Assembly: GCA_047921395.1 (NCBI GenBank)
Contig: JBLRWH010000001.1
Location: forward strand, 87,930-151,929
Reading direction: 5' to 3'
Length of the DNA stretch: 64,000 nucleotides
DNA from: XN24 sp047921395
Lineage (GTDB): Bacteria > Pseudomonadota > Gammaproteobacteria > Steroidobacterales > XN24
The position numbers and the translations under genes were made by a program. Positions within the stretch are counted from its first letter, which is position 1, and each line of letters begins with the position of its first letter. The notes below the pieces were generated by a model. The model searched no databases. It was not told where the DNA came from and was given only the letters and a program-made list of their open reading frames with translations. Of this stretch, positions 36,567-44,405 are shown piece by piece.

Positions 36567-36838
36567 TGGGCGAGGACCGCCGGGAAGGCAAGCTGCATGC
36601 GATCTCCGCGGCACTGCGCGAGTTCTATGTGGCGCCTTACCGGCGGACCTTCGCCCGCGCACGGCGCGACGAGGAAGACCTGTTCATGCTGCTCGTGTTC
36701 GCCGAGACGCTCGGCGTCCCCAACCCGGCCTCGTGGTACACCATGGAACTGATGCCGGTGCTCTACGAGCAGTTCCACGACTGGCATCGCCGCATGGGCA
36801 TGGAGCACTCCCCGCTGGATCACCTGCGATGCTGCTGA
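36566..36838 (+). CDS. small 'cory-CC-star' type protein
   Basis: Protein of 90 residues, rich in charged and aromatic residues (REFYVAPYRRTFARARRDEE, then DLFMLLVFAETLGVPNPASW and YEQFHDWHRRMGMEHSPLDH), ending in Cys-Cys directly before the stop. This matches the family named for its C-terminal CC-stop. It has no signal peptide or membrane helix. It starts at the TAATG overlap with cstA and overlaps the ArsA gene by ten bases, so the three products are tightly coupled. The function is unknown; a vicinal cysteine pair could bind a metal or be modified. Confidence 0.85.
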   Translation: MGEDRREGKLHAISAALREFYVAPYRRTFARARRDEEDLFMLLVFAETLGVPNPASWYTMELMPVLYEQFHDWHRRMGMEHSPLDHLRCC

Positions 36839-37827
36839 GCCTCGCCCGGCAGCGCCGGGTCCTGTTCTTCGGCGGCAAGGGCGGCGTCGGCAAGACCACC
36901 GTCGCTTCGACCGTCGCCCTTGCGGAGGCGGATGCCGGCCGGCGCGTCCTGGTCGTCTCGACCGACCCGGCGCACAACCTGGGCCATCTCTGGAATCGCA
37001 AGGTGGGCCCGGACCCGGTGCGCCTCGCCCCCAACCTGGATGGCGTGGAGCTCGACCCCGACCGCGTGGTCGAGGAGCACCTCGCAGAGGTGGGCGCGGC
37101 GCTGCGCCGCCTGATGCCGGAGCACCTCGCGGGCGAGGTGGACCGGCACATGCAGCTGTCGCGCGAGGCCCCCGGTATGCAGGAAGCGGCGCTGCTCGAG
37201 CGCATCGCCCAGGTCGTCGCGCAGGGGCTGGCCGAGTATGACCTCGTGGTGTTCGACACCGCGCCGTCGGGTCACACGGCGCGCCTGATGGCGCTGCCGG
37301 AAATGATGGCGGCGTGGACCGAGGGCCTGCTGGCGCGCCGAGAGCGCGCCGCGCGCTTCAATACGGCGCTGGAGAGCCTGTCATCCGACGATGAAATCGG
37401 CGGGCGCGTGCTTGGCGGCGAGCGCGGCGAAGGCGGCTCGCGCGACGACCGGATCCGTCACCTGCTCAACCGCCGGCGCGAGCGCCTCACCCTGCTGCGC
37501 GATACCCTTGCCGATCCGGCGAAGACGGCCTTCATCATCGTGCTCGCGGCGGAGCGCCTCCCGGTGCTGGAGACGCTGGAGCTGGAGCAGAAGCTGCACG
37601 CGGCCGGGATCACCGTCGGCGCCCTCGTGATCAACAAGCGCGCCCCGCCCGACGCCGGGGAATTCCTCGCGGAGCGGCGCGCCCAGGAGGAGTTGCACCT
37701 CGCCACGCTGGTCGAGGGACTGCCGGCGCTGCCGCGCGTCGACCTGCCGCTGATCGCGCGCGACGTGGTCGGCCGCGAGGCCATCGAGGCCTTCGCGGAG
37801 CTGCTCAGGGCGCGAGACGCTCGATAA
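36829..37827 (+). CDS. ArsA/GET3-family ATPase
   Basis: P-loop ATPase of 332 residues with a deviant Walker A GGKGGVGKTT at residues 14-23, STDPAHNLGHLW (switch-like), and VFDTAPSGHTARLM (switch II), all typical of ArsA/Get3. Only one ATPase unit is present, so it should act as a dimer. No arsenite-binding cysteines or arsB/arsR neighbours are seen, so arsenic export is unlikely. Co-expression with cstA and the CC protein suggests a targeting or assembly role in that system. The ATG at 36829 overlaps the previous gene. The last 23 bases overlap pdxH, convergent. Confidence 0.88.
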   Translation: MLLSLARQRRVLFFGGKGGVGKTTVASTVALAEADAGRRVLVVSTDPAHNLGHLWNRKVGPDPVRLAPNLDGVELDPDRVVEEHLAEVGAALRRLMPEHLAGEVDRHMQLSREAPGMQEAALLERIAQVVAQGLAEYDLVVFDTAPSGHTARLMALPEMMAAWTEGLLARRERAARFNTALESLSSDDEIGGRVLGGERGEGGSRDDRIRHLLNRRRERLTLLRDTLADPAKTAFIIVLAAERLPVLETLELEQKLHAAGITVGALVINKRAPPDAGEFLAERRAQEELHLATLVEGLPALPRVDLPLIARDVVGREAIEAFAELLRARDAR

Positions 37828-38440
37828 CCCAGGCGTCGTCGACCTGGCGGAAGCGGAAGCGGTCGTGCAGCCGCGACGCGCGGCCCTGCCAGAACTCGAT
37901 TTCCTCCGGCCGCACCCGGTAGCCGCCCCAGAACGAGGGCAGCGGCACCTCGCCGGCGGCGAACTTGCGCTTCAGCTCGTCGAGCTTCATTTCCAGCACC
38001 GAGCGCGACGTGATCACGGCGCTCTGCTCGGACACCCAGGCGCCCAGCTGGCTGCCGCGCGGCCGGCGCGCGAAGTAACGCATCGCCTCCGCCGCGCTGA
38101 TCCGCTCGGCCCGGCCGCGGATGCATACCTGGCGCTCGAGCGTCTGCCAGAAGAACAGCATCGCGACCGACGGGTTGTCCGCGATCTCGCGCGCCTTGCG
38201 GCTGCCGAGGTTGGTGAAGAACACGAAGCCGTCGGCGTCGAAGTACTTCAACAGCACGGTGCGCGCGGACGGCCGCCCGTCCAGCCCTGCCGTGGCGAGC
38301 GTGCAGGCGTTGACCTCGGGCTGGGCCACCTCGCGCGCCTGCCCGAACCACCGGGCGAACTGCTTCACCGGGTCCGGATCGAGATCGACGCGACGGAACG
38401 GCTCCCCGCTGTACTCGTTCCTCAGGTCCCCGATATCCAT
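37805..38440 (-). CDS. pdxH: pyridoxamine 5'-phosphate oxidase
   Basis: FMN enzyme that makes pyridoxal 5'-phosphate from the pyridoxamine or pyridoxine phosphate form. The 211 residues begin MDIGDLRNEY, then PDPVKQFARWFGQA, RTVLLKYFDADGFVFFTNLGSRKAREI (FMN-phosphate binding), GSQLGAWVSEQSAVI, and the C-terminal FWQGRASRLHDRFRF with the substrate-binding Arg-Leu-His-Asp. The length is normal. The ATG at 38440 fits the family start. Confidence 0.95.
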   Translation of the reverse strand: MDIGDLRNEYSGEPFRRVDLDPDPVKQFARWFGQAREVAQPEVNACTLATAGLDGRPSARTVLLKYFDADGFVFFTNLGSRKAREIADNPSVAMLFFWQTLERQVCIRGRAERISAAEAMRYFARRPRGSQLGAWVSEQSAVITSRSVLEMKLDELKRKFAAGEVPLPSFWGGYRVRPEEIEFWQGRASRLHDRFRFRQVDDAWVIERLAP

Positions 38441-38557
38441 GTCTGAACTCCTGTCCTTGGCTCTCGACCGGTACTGACAAGCGTAGCGCTCGAAGACGTG
38501 CCTGTCGCGCCGCGCCGGGGCGGCCGGGTCGAAGCCCCGCACGCCTGTGGTTATTGT

Positions 38558-38585
38558 AGGGCCTGTTAACACTTGGCGGGTCGCG
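38558..38585 (+). repeat. solo terminal-repeat copy of the 47.9-kb element
   Basis: AGGGCCTGTTAACACTTGGC and the next eight bases match the 31-bp terminal inverted repeat of the element at 47924-48190 (AGGGCCTGTTyACrCTrCG and following). Only one end is present. It abuts the 5' break of the oppA pseudogene, as if the element or a recombination at it truncated that gene. Confidence 0.75.
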
Positions 38586-39015
38586 ATCGCGCTGCAGTCT
38601 ATGTGGCGGGTGATGCTCTTCGAAACCGAGCTCGACCGGGCCGAGACGGCGGTCCATTACGCCGCCCTGCAACAGGGCGATTTCGACCTCGGACTCGCGA
38701 GCTGGCTGGCTGGCTGTCTACGACGACCCGCAGACCTTCACGCTGCTGCTGCAGACCAAGAGCGGACCCAACAACCTCGGCGACTACTCGAATGCAGAGT
38801 ACGACCGCCTGACCGACGAGGCCTCGCGGCAGCCCGAGCCCGCAGACCGCGCCGCGCTGCTGCGCGAGGCGGAAGCCCTGGCGATGCGCGAGCAGGCGCT
38901 CATCCCCCTCTACCACCACGCCGCGCGCAACCTGGTCAGCCCGCGCGTCTCCGGCTGGCGGGACAATAGGCTCGACGTCAACCGCAGCCGCTATCTCGGC
39001 CTCGAGGCGGATTGA
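38582..39015 (+). pseudogene. C-terminal fragment of an OppA-type peptide-binding protein, frameshifted
   Basis: Two reading frames together spell the end of an extracellular solute-binding protein family 5 member: ALQSMWRVMLFETELDRAET and YAALQQGDFDLGLASWLA in the first, then YDDPQTFTLLLQTKSGPNNL to YHHAARNLVSPRVSGWRDNR in the second, stopping at 39015. The break lies in four tandem GCTG units (38701-38716); three units would restore the frame (ASWLAVYDDPQ). The N-terminal three quarters and signal peptide are missing. No permease or ATPase genes remain. Confidence 0.85.
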
Positions 39016-39073
39016 CCCGGCTGACACCGATCCTGCGCTATGCTTGGCCGACCTTTCCAGGAGGATCCCGCCA

Positions 39074-39703
39074 GTGAAGCTCTACGACATGCGCGTCGCG
39101 CCCAATCCCCGCCGCGTGCGGGTCTTCCTCGCCGAAAAAGGCATTGAGATTCCGCGGGTCGAGATCAACATCCGCAGCGGGGAAAACCTGCAGCCAGAGT
39201 TCCTCGCCATCAACCCGCGCGGCGTGCTGCCGACGCTGCAGCTGGACGACGGCACCATCATCGACGAGAGCACGGCGATCTGCCGCTATTTCGAGGAGCT
39301 CCAGCCGGAGCCGTCGCTGATGGGACGGACCGCGCTGGAGAAGGCGTTGATCGAGTGCTGGACGCGGCGTATCGAGTTCGATGCCGGCCAGCCCGTGGTG
39401 GACGCCTTCCGCAACAGCTACCCCCCCTACGCCGAGCGCGCCGTGCCCGGCAAGACGGGCACGAAGGCGATCCCGGACCTGGTCGAGCGCGGCAAGTCGC
39501 GCCTGGCGGACTTCTACCCGGCGATCGACCGGCGCCTCGCGGACGCCGAGTACGTCGCGGGACCGGTGTTTTCAATCGCGGACATCACGCTGCTGTGCAT
39601 CGTCGACTTCGCACGCGCCATCAAGCTGCCGTCGCCCGAAGGGCTCCAGCATTTCGACCGCTGGTATGCACAGGTGTCCGCGCGCCCCAGCGCGCAAGCC
39701 TGA
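39074..39703 (+). CDS. glutathione S-transferase family protein
   Basis: Protein of 209 residues with an N-terminal thioredoxin-like domain (KLYDMRVAPNPRRVRVFLAEKGIEIP; NPRGVLPTLQLDDGTIIDES with cis-Pro and Glu-Ser for glutathione) and a helical C-terminal domain (FSIADITLLCIVDFARAIKL). The start is GTG at 39074 with AGGAGG at 39059-39064. Function is probably detoxification conjugation or a reductase-like reaction; the substrate is unknown. Confidence 0.88.
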   Translation: MKLYDMRVAPNPRRVRVFLAEKGIEIPRVEINIRSGENLQPEFLAINPRGVLPTLQLDDGTIIDESTAICRYFEELQPEPSLMGRTALEKALIECWTRRIEFDAGQPVVDAFRNSYPPYAERAVPGKTGTKAIPDLVERGKSRLADFYPAIDRRLADAEYVAGPVFSIADITLLCIVDFARAIKLPSPEGLQHFDRWYAQVSARPSAQA

Positions 39704-39718
39704 GGTCCGGCGCGGCCG

Positions 39719-40195
39719 TCAGCCCTTCTCGGCCAGGCGCCGCTCCAGCGCGGCGACGCGGTCCTCGAGCTCGTAGACGCTGCGCGCCATCTCATCCAGG
39801 GTCTGCGGAATGAACGCCCCGGCCGGCGGGCCGTGGAACAGCGCGTTCATCGACTTGACGAACTCGGGATCGGCGAGCGCGATCTCGCCGAGGCTCGACA
39901 GCGTGAAGCGCGGCCGGTTGACCGGCCCGAGCACCTGGATGGCCACCGAGCGGGCGGCGTTACGCCGGCCGTCGTCCGCTAGGGCGGGATGCTGCCACCA
40001 GCAGATCTTGGTGATCCGCTCGGGGTGCGAGACGACCTCGCGCAGGTCGGCGCTGGGACCCTCGCTGCCGACGAGGTGCTGCTCCGCGAGCGCGCGCAGA
40101 TCGGGCGCGGATCCGACCAGCGTCACCTGGTCGTGCTCATAGAGCGCATACACGCCCGGGCCCTCGGGAATCTTCTTAAGGCTGAATCGGCTCAT
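39719..40195 (-). CDS. hypothetical protein with degenerate GIY-YIG-like N-terminus
   Basis: Protein of 158 residues. The start FSLKKIPEGPGVYALYEHDQVTLVGSAPDLRALAEQHL resembles the GIY-YIG nuclease fold (GVYALYE for GIY, LVGSAPDLR for YIG-x-x-x-DL), but the catalytic arginine and tyrosine pattern is not convincing. The C-terminus is a coiled coil (MARSVYELEDRVAALERRLAEKG). It could be an inactive structural relative. No partner is obvious. Confidence 0.65.
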   Translation of the reverse strand: MSRFSLKKIPEGPGVYALYEHDQVTLVGSAPDLRALAEQHLVGSEGPSADLREVVSHPERITKICWWQHPALADDGRRNAARSVAIQVLGPVNRPRFTLSSLGEIALADPEFVKSMNALFHGPPAGAFIPQTLDEMARSVYELEDRVAALERRLAEKG

Positions 40196-40268
40196 GGCAC
40201 CCTCTTCCTTGGCTGCTATGGCCCTATTTTAGCCCTTTTGCAGCCCGAGGCATCCCGACTTTCCGCAG

Positions 40269-40958
40269 TCAGGGGCCGGGCGCCGCATCCGGCTGGCGGT
40301 CGGCCGCCGCCGCCTGGAAGGCCTCCAGCTCGCCGCAGGCCGCCTCGATCCGCAGCAGGGTCGGGAACGCGTCCAGCTCGCAATGGAAACGCCGCGCATT
40401 GTAGAGCTGGGGCACCAGGCAACAGTCGGCCAGGCCCGGCGCATCGCCGTGGCAGAACCGGCCGGTATCGGGCTCGCGCGCCAGGCGCGCCTCGAGCGCC
40501 TGCAGGCCCTCGATGACCCAGTGACGATACCAGGCGTCACGCCCAGGCGCGTCGACGTCGAGCGTGTGCTGCAGGTACTGCAGCACGCGCAGGTTGTTGA
40601 GCGGGTGGACATCGCTCGCAACGAGCTGCGCCAGGCTGCGCACGCGGGCGCGGCCCGCCGGCTCTGCCGGCAGCAACGGCGGCGTCGGCCGGGTCTCGTC
40701 GAGGTACTCGATGATCGCCAGCGACTGGGTCAGGACCAGGCCGTCGATCTCCAGCGCCGGCACCAGCCCCTGGGGATTGAGCGCGCGGAACGCGGGCATG
40801 CGCTGCTCGCCGCCGTCGCGCACGAGATGCACGGGTACCGACACCCATTCGAGCTGCTTGAGGTTCAGCGCGATCCGCACCCGCCAGGCGGCCGAACTGC
40901 GCCAGTAGCCGTGGAGCCTCACCGGGCCCGCCTCAGCGCCGGTAGCGCTCGTAGACAT
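40269..40958 (-). CDS. maiA: maleylacetoacetate isomerase
   Basis: Zeta-class glutathione transferase that isomerises maleylacetoacetate to fumarylacetoacetate. The 229 residues carry the family motif SSAAWRVRIALN (about residues 21-32) for SSCSxRVRIAL, then NPQGLVPALEIDG and LTQSLAIIEYLDETRP. The ATG at 40958 lies inside the end of the upstream fahA gene (26-base overlap); an earlier TTG at 40973 is less likely. It is the last gene of the tyrosine catabolism run. Confidence 0.92.
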   Translation of the reverse strand: MSTSATGAEAGPVRLHGYWRSSAAWRVRIALNLKQLEWVSVPVHLVRDGGEQRMPAFRALNPQGLVPALEIDGLVLTQSLAIIEYLDETRPTPPLLPAEPAGRARVRSLAQLVASDVHPLNNLRVLQYLQHTLDVDAPGRDAWYRHWVIEGLQALEARLAREPDTGRFCHGDAPGLADCCLVPQLYNARRFHCELDAFPTLLRIEAACGELEAFQAAAADRQPDAAPGP

Positions 40959-41919
40959 GCTCGACCGAGCCAAAGATGTTGCGCCCCGCGCGGTCGAGCA
41001 TCTCGATCCTCACTTTCGCGCCGAAGGACAGGAACGGCGTCGTGGCCTGCCCGTCGCGAATGATTTCCAGCATCCGCTTTTCCGCCATGCAGGAGGCGCC
41101 CAGCGACTCGTCCTGGTTGGCCACGGTGCCCGAGCCGACGATCGTCCCGGCCGCCAGCGGGCGCGTCTTCGCGGCGTGGGCGATCAGCTCGTGAAAGGAG
41201 AACCGCATGTCGACCCCGGCCTCGGGCGCGCCGAAGCGCTCGTCGTTCAGCCAGGTCTGCAGCGGCAGGTGCAGCTTGCCGTCGCGCCAGGCGTCGCCCA
41301 GTTCATCCGGCGTCACCATCACCGGCGAGAGCGCCGAGCGCGGCTTGCTGTGCAGGAAGCCGAAACCCTTGCCGAGCTCCGCCGGGATCAGGTTGCGCAG
41401 CGAGACGTCGTTGACCAGGCAGACCAGCCGGACGTGGCTCGCCGCCTCTTCCACGGTCACGCCCATCGGGACGTCGTCGGTGACGACGCAGACCTCGGAC
41501 TCGAAGTCGATGCCGAACTCCTCGCTCGCGACCGGGATCGTGCCGACCGGCGGCAGGAAACCGTCAGACACGGCCTGGTACATCAGCGGGTCGGTCAGGA
41601 AACTCGGCGGCATCTCCGCACCCCGCGCCCGCCGCACGCGCTCGACGTGGGCGAGGTAGGCGCTGCCGTCGAGGAACTGGTAGGCCCGCGGCAGCGGCGC
41701 GGCGAGATCCTCGATCTTCAGCGCAAACGCGCCGTCGGCGCGCCCCTGCTCGAGATCCTCGGACCGCTGGCGCAGGCCGCCGGCGCTGTGGTCCCAGTCA
41801 TCGAGCGCCGCCTGCAGCGTGGGCGCGATGTCGTGCGCCGGCGCCGCGCGCGCCAGGTCGTTGCTGACCACGATCAGCGCGCCGTCGCGCCCGCCGCTCT
41901 TCAGGCTGCCGAGTTTCAC
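40933..41919 (-). CDS. fahA: fumarylacetoacetate hydrolase family protein
   Basis: Hydrolase that should split fumarylacetoacetate into fumarate and acetoacetate. It has 328 residues from GTG at 41919, preceded by AAAGGAGGT. FAH-family metal ligands are in IDFESEVCVVTDDVP (Glu pair and Asp), with LVNDVSLRNLIP and GTIVGSGTVANQDES further on. It is the shorter bacterial type (about 330 residues against about 420 for the eukaryotic enzyme). The GTG overlaps the hmgA stop by four bases. Confidence 0.9.
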   Translation of the reverse strand: MKLGSLKSGGRDGALIVVSNDLARAAPAHDIAPTLQAALDDWDHSAGGLRQRSEDLEQGRADGAFALKIEDLAAPLPRAYQFLDGSAYLAHVERVRRARGAEMPPSFLTDPLMYQAVSDGFLPPVGTIPVASEEFGIDFESEVCVVTDDVPMGVTVEEAASHVRLVCLVNDVSLRNLIPAELGKGFGFLHSKPRSALSPVMVTPDELGDAWRDGKLHLPLQTWLNDERFGAPEAGVDMRFSFHELIAHAAKTRPLAAGTIVGSGTVANQDESLGASCMAEKRMLEIIRDGQATTPFLSFGAKVRIEMLDRAGRNIFGSVEHVYERYRR

Positions 41920-43046
41920 GCGCCACCTCCTTTCCAGCTGTCCACGTAGGCGCCCCACTCGACCGCGGCCGCCCCGTCCGCCACCTCCAGCGCGTCGCGG
42001 GTATCCAGCATGACGGCGACCTCGTTGGTGCCCGGCGCCGGCTGGCTGAGCATGTTCTTCAGCGCCTTCGGATGCGGGCCGTGGGTGAAGCCGCAGGGAT
42101 GCAGCGTAATCATGCCGGGGTGAATGTTGTCGCGCGAGAAGAACTCGCCCGCGTGGTAGAACAGCACCTCGTCGAAATCATCGTTGTTGTGGAAGAACGG
42201 CACCTTCAGCGCATCCGGGTCGCTTTCGAAGGGGCGCGGCACGAAGGTGCACACCACGAAGCGCCCGGCGATGAAGGTCGTGTGGACCGAAGGCGGCAAG
42301 TGGTAGCGGTGCGACATCAGCGGCCGGATGTCGCGCCAGTTGATGCGCACGGGAACGAGGTCGCCCTTCCAGCCCACCGCGTCGAGCGGGTTGAAGGGAT
42401 AGGTGATCACGGAGACCTGCTCGCGACGCTTGACCTCGACGCGCCACTCGCGCTCGTCCTGCTGGGCGCGAAAGTCCTCGTCGATCTTCGGCGTATCCAG
42501 CATCGCCTCGTCGAAGATGGCGTGCGGCCCGAGCAGGCCCTTGTCCGGGAGCCGATAGCTGTCGTTGGTCGCCTCGATCAGGAGGGCGACGATCGGCGCG
42601 TCCACCTCGAGCCGCCACATGGTGCCGCGCGGCAACAGCAGATAGTCGCCCTCGACGAGCTCGAGCCGGCCGTAGTCGCAGTACAGGCGCGCATTGCCGG
42701 CATGCAGAAACAGCAGCTCGTCCCCATCGGAGTTGCGGGCCAGCGCCGGCATGCTGTGCGCCAGGGTCCAGTGCCGGAACTTGACCGCGTGGTTGTGCAG
42801 CAGCAGCCGCGCGCCCCATGGCGACGCGGCGTCGCCCGAAAGCTTCGTGGTGTCGAAGGCCCGCGGCCGGAGCGGCCCCTCGAAGCCGGACCACCCGGTT
42901 GGCGGGTGCCGGTGGTACATGTGCGTCGCCGGGCCGAAAAAGCCCTCCTTGCCCAGCTCGCGCTCGTAGGTGCCTGCCGGCAGGTCCGCATGTGCCTGCC
43001 GCGAGGCCGTGCCCTCCACCCGCGGAAACGAGATCCACTTCTTCAT
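41916..43046 (-). CDS. hmgA: homogentisate 1,2-dioxygenase (short form)
   Basis: Iron dioxygenase that opens the homogentisate ring to maleylacetoacetate. The 376 residues are shorter than the classic enzyme (about 430). Cupin features are GDELLFLHAGNARLYCDYG and LVEGDYLLLPRGTMWRLEV; the likely iron site lies in FFHNNDDFDEVLFYHAGEF and LHPCGFTHGPHPKA, which parallels the TPHGPD segment of classic HmgA. Assignment rests on these motifs plus its place between hpd and fahA. It overlaps fahA by four bases and follows hpd after a 200-bp gap that holds a cruciform repeat. Confidence 0.87.
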   Translation of the reverse strand: MKKWISFPRVEGTASRQAHADLPAGTYERELGKEGFFGPATHMYHRHPPTGWSGFEGPLRPRAFDTTKLSGDAASPWGARLLLHNHAVKFRHWTLAHSMPALARNSDGDELLFLHAGNARLYCDYGRLELVEGDYLLLPRGTMWRLEVDAPIVALLIEATNDSYRLPDKGLLGPHAIFDEAMLDTPKIDEDFRAQQDEREWRVEVKRREQVSVITYPFNPLDAVGWKGDLVPVRINWRDIRPLMSHRYHLPPSVHTTFIAGRFVVCTFVPRPFESDPDALKVPFFHNNDDFDEVLFYHAGEFFSRDNIHPGMITLHPCGFTHGPHPKALKNMLSQPAPGTNEVAVMLDTRDALEVADGAAAVEWGAYVDSWKGGGA

Positions 43047-43128
43047 GCACCGCCTCCTGTACGCATTTTCGGGCGCGTGACTTCGTCAGCCCCGGCCACA
43101 TGGTCTCCTGCCGGCGGGTGCGGAACGG

Positions 43129-43205
43129 GTCGTTGCGGGGCGCTCGCGCACAGGACGTGCGCGAGCGAGCCTACAGGGACGTATTCACGGCGTCCCCGCA
43201 ACGAC
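43129..43205. repeat. three-way cruciform repeat between hpd and hmgA
   Basis: Outer perfect 12-bp arms GTCGTTGCGGGG (43129-43140) and CCCCGCAACGAC (43194-43205) enclose two hairpins: 11 bp CGCTCGCGCAC/GTGCGCGAGCG with a five-base loop (43141-43167), and 6 bp GGGACG/CGTCCC (43176-43196, sharing three bases with the outer arm). The middle segment GAGCCTACAGGGACGTATTC resembles REP-type elements known from other gammaproteobacteria, by memory only. As RNA it would fold into a three-way junction in the hpd-hmgA transcript. Confidence 0.85.
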
Positions 43206-43246
43206 TCTTCCGCGCTCGCCGGCACGCGCAGACGCATGAGCCGCAG

Positions 43247-44305
43247 CTAGATCACGCCGCGCCGCAGCTGGTCGCGCTCGATGGACTCGAACAGCGCTTG
43301 GAAATTCCCCTCGCCGAAGCCCTCGTTGCCCTTGCGCTGGATGATCTCGAAAAAGATCGGCCCGACGCAGGTCTGCGTGAAGATCTGCAGCAGCAGGTGC
43401 TGCCGGGTTTCCTTGTCGGCGTCGATCAGGATGCGGTTCTCGCACATCCGCTCGAGGTCTTCCTTGTGGCCGGGCACGCGCTTGTCGACCATCTCGTAAT
43501 AGGTGTCGGGCACGTCGAGGAACTCGATGCAATCCGCGCGCAGCGCCTCGACCGAGGCGTAAATGTCGTCGGTGAACAGCGCAATGTGCTGGATGCCCTC
43601 GCCGTTGTACTCGTCGAGGTACTCGGCGATCTGCGACTTGTCGTCGGTCGCCTCGTTGATCGGGATCCGCACCATCCCGTCGGGCGCGGTCATGGCGCGC
43701 GACACGAGGCCGGTATGGGCGCCCTTGATGTCGAAGTAACGGATCTCGCGAAAGTTGAACAGGCGCTCGTAGAAGCCGGCCCACTTGTCCATGTTGCCCT
43801 GGTAGACGTTGTGCGTCAGGTGGTCGATGCACGTCAGGCCGAATCCCTTCGGGTGACGGTCGACACCGTCGAGGTACTCGAAGTGGGGGTCGTAGATCGA
43901 GCCGCGCTCGCCGTAGCGGTCCACGAGGTACAGGGCGCTGCCGCCGATGCCCTCGATGACGGGCGTGCGCACCGGCAGGGTGGCTGGCTTGTTGGTGAGC
44001 GCCTCTGCGCCGCGATCGATGGCCCAGGCGCGGGCGCGCGCCGCATCGGCGACCCGGATCGCGAAGCCGCAGGCGCTGGGGCCGTGGGCGCGCGCGAAGT
44101 CAGCCGCGAAGCTGTCGGATTCCTCGTTCACGAGGAAGTTGATGTCGCCCTGGCGATAGAGCGTGACCTTGCGCTCCCGGTGCTTCGCGATGGCGGTGAA
44201 ACCGAGGTGGCGGAACAGGCTGTGCAGCAGCGCAGCGTCCGGCGCGGCGAATTCGACGAACTCGAAACCGTCGATGCCCAGGGGGTTTTCCTGAACTTCG
44301 GTCAT
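43247..44305 (-). CDS. hpd: 4-hydroxyphenylpyruvate dioxygenase
   Basis: Converts 4-hydroxyphenylpyruvate to homogentisate with Fe(II) and oxygen. The 352 residues hold two vicinal-oxygen-chelate domains; iron ligands are expected at the His in CIDHLTHNVYQG, the His in GIQHIALFTDDIY and the Glu in PIFFEIIQRKGNEGFGEGNF. The ending GNFQALFESIERDQLRRGVI is typical. It is the first gene of the leftward tyrosine pathway and diverges from a MarR-type regulator. Confidence 0.95.
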   Translation of the reverse strand: MTEVQENPLGIDGFEFVEFAAPDAALLHSLFRHLGFTAIAKHRERKVTLYRQGDINFLVNEESDSFAADFARAHGPSACGFAIRVADAARARAWAIDRGAEALTNKPATLPVRTPVIEGIGGSALYLVDRYGERGSIYDPHFEYLDGVDRHPKGFGLTCIDHLTHNVYQGNMDKWAGFYERLFNFREIRYFDIKGAHTGLVSRAMTAPDGMVRIPINEATDDKSQIAEYLDEYNGEGIQHIALFTDDIYASVEALRADCIEFLDVPDTYYEMVDKRVPGHKEDLERMCENRILIDADKETRQHLLLQIFTQTCVGPIFFEIIQRKGNEGFGEGNFQALFESIERDQLRRGVI

Positions 44306-44347
44306 GGCTGTCTCCCGGGGAGTGGAGAAATCGGGGCGGGTTGATTA

Positions 44348-44392
44348 GTTACAAATGAAACCATTATAGTCCCGCGGGTGTTTCGGCAACAA
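44348..44392 (-). promoter_or_regulatory. hpd promoter with overlapping candidate MarR operator
   Basis: On the minus strand a perfect -10 TATAAT (44368-44363) has TTGTTG (44392-44387) 18 bases upstream as a fair -35. The imperfect dyad GTTACAAATGAAAC (44348-44361; five of seven pairs match) lies directly downstream of the -10 and covers the expected start near 44356. That is a repressor-type position and fits control by the divergent MarR-family gene. Confidence 0.6.
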
Positions 44393-44405
44393 GCTGCAGT
44401 GCACC

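Noticed and set aside
36829..37827. Arsenite efflux ATPase ArsA
   Set aside because: The ArsA fold is present but no arsenic-binding cysteines or arsB, arsR or arsD neighbours are seen; the context is cstA.
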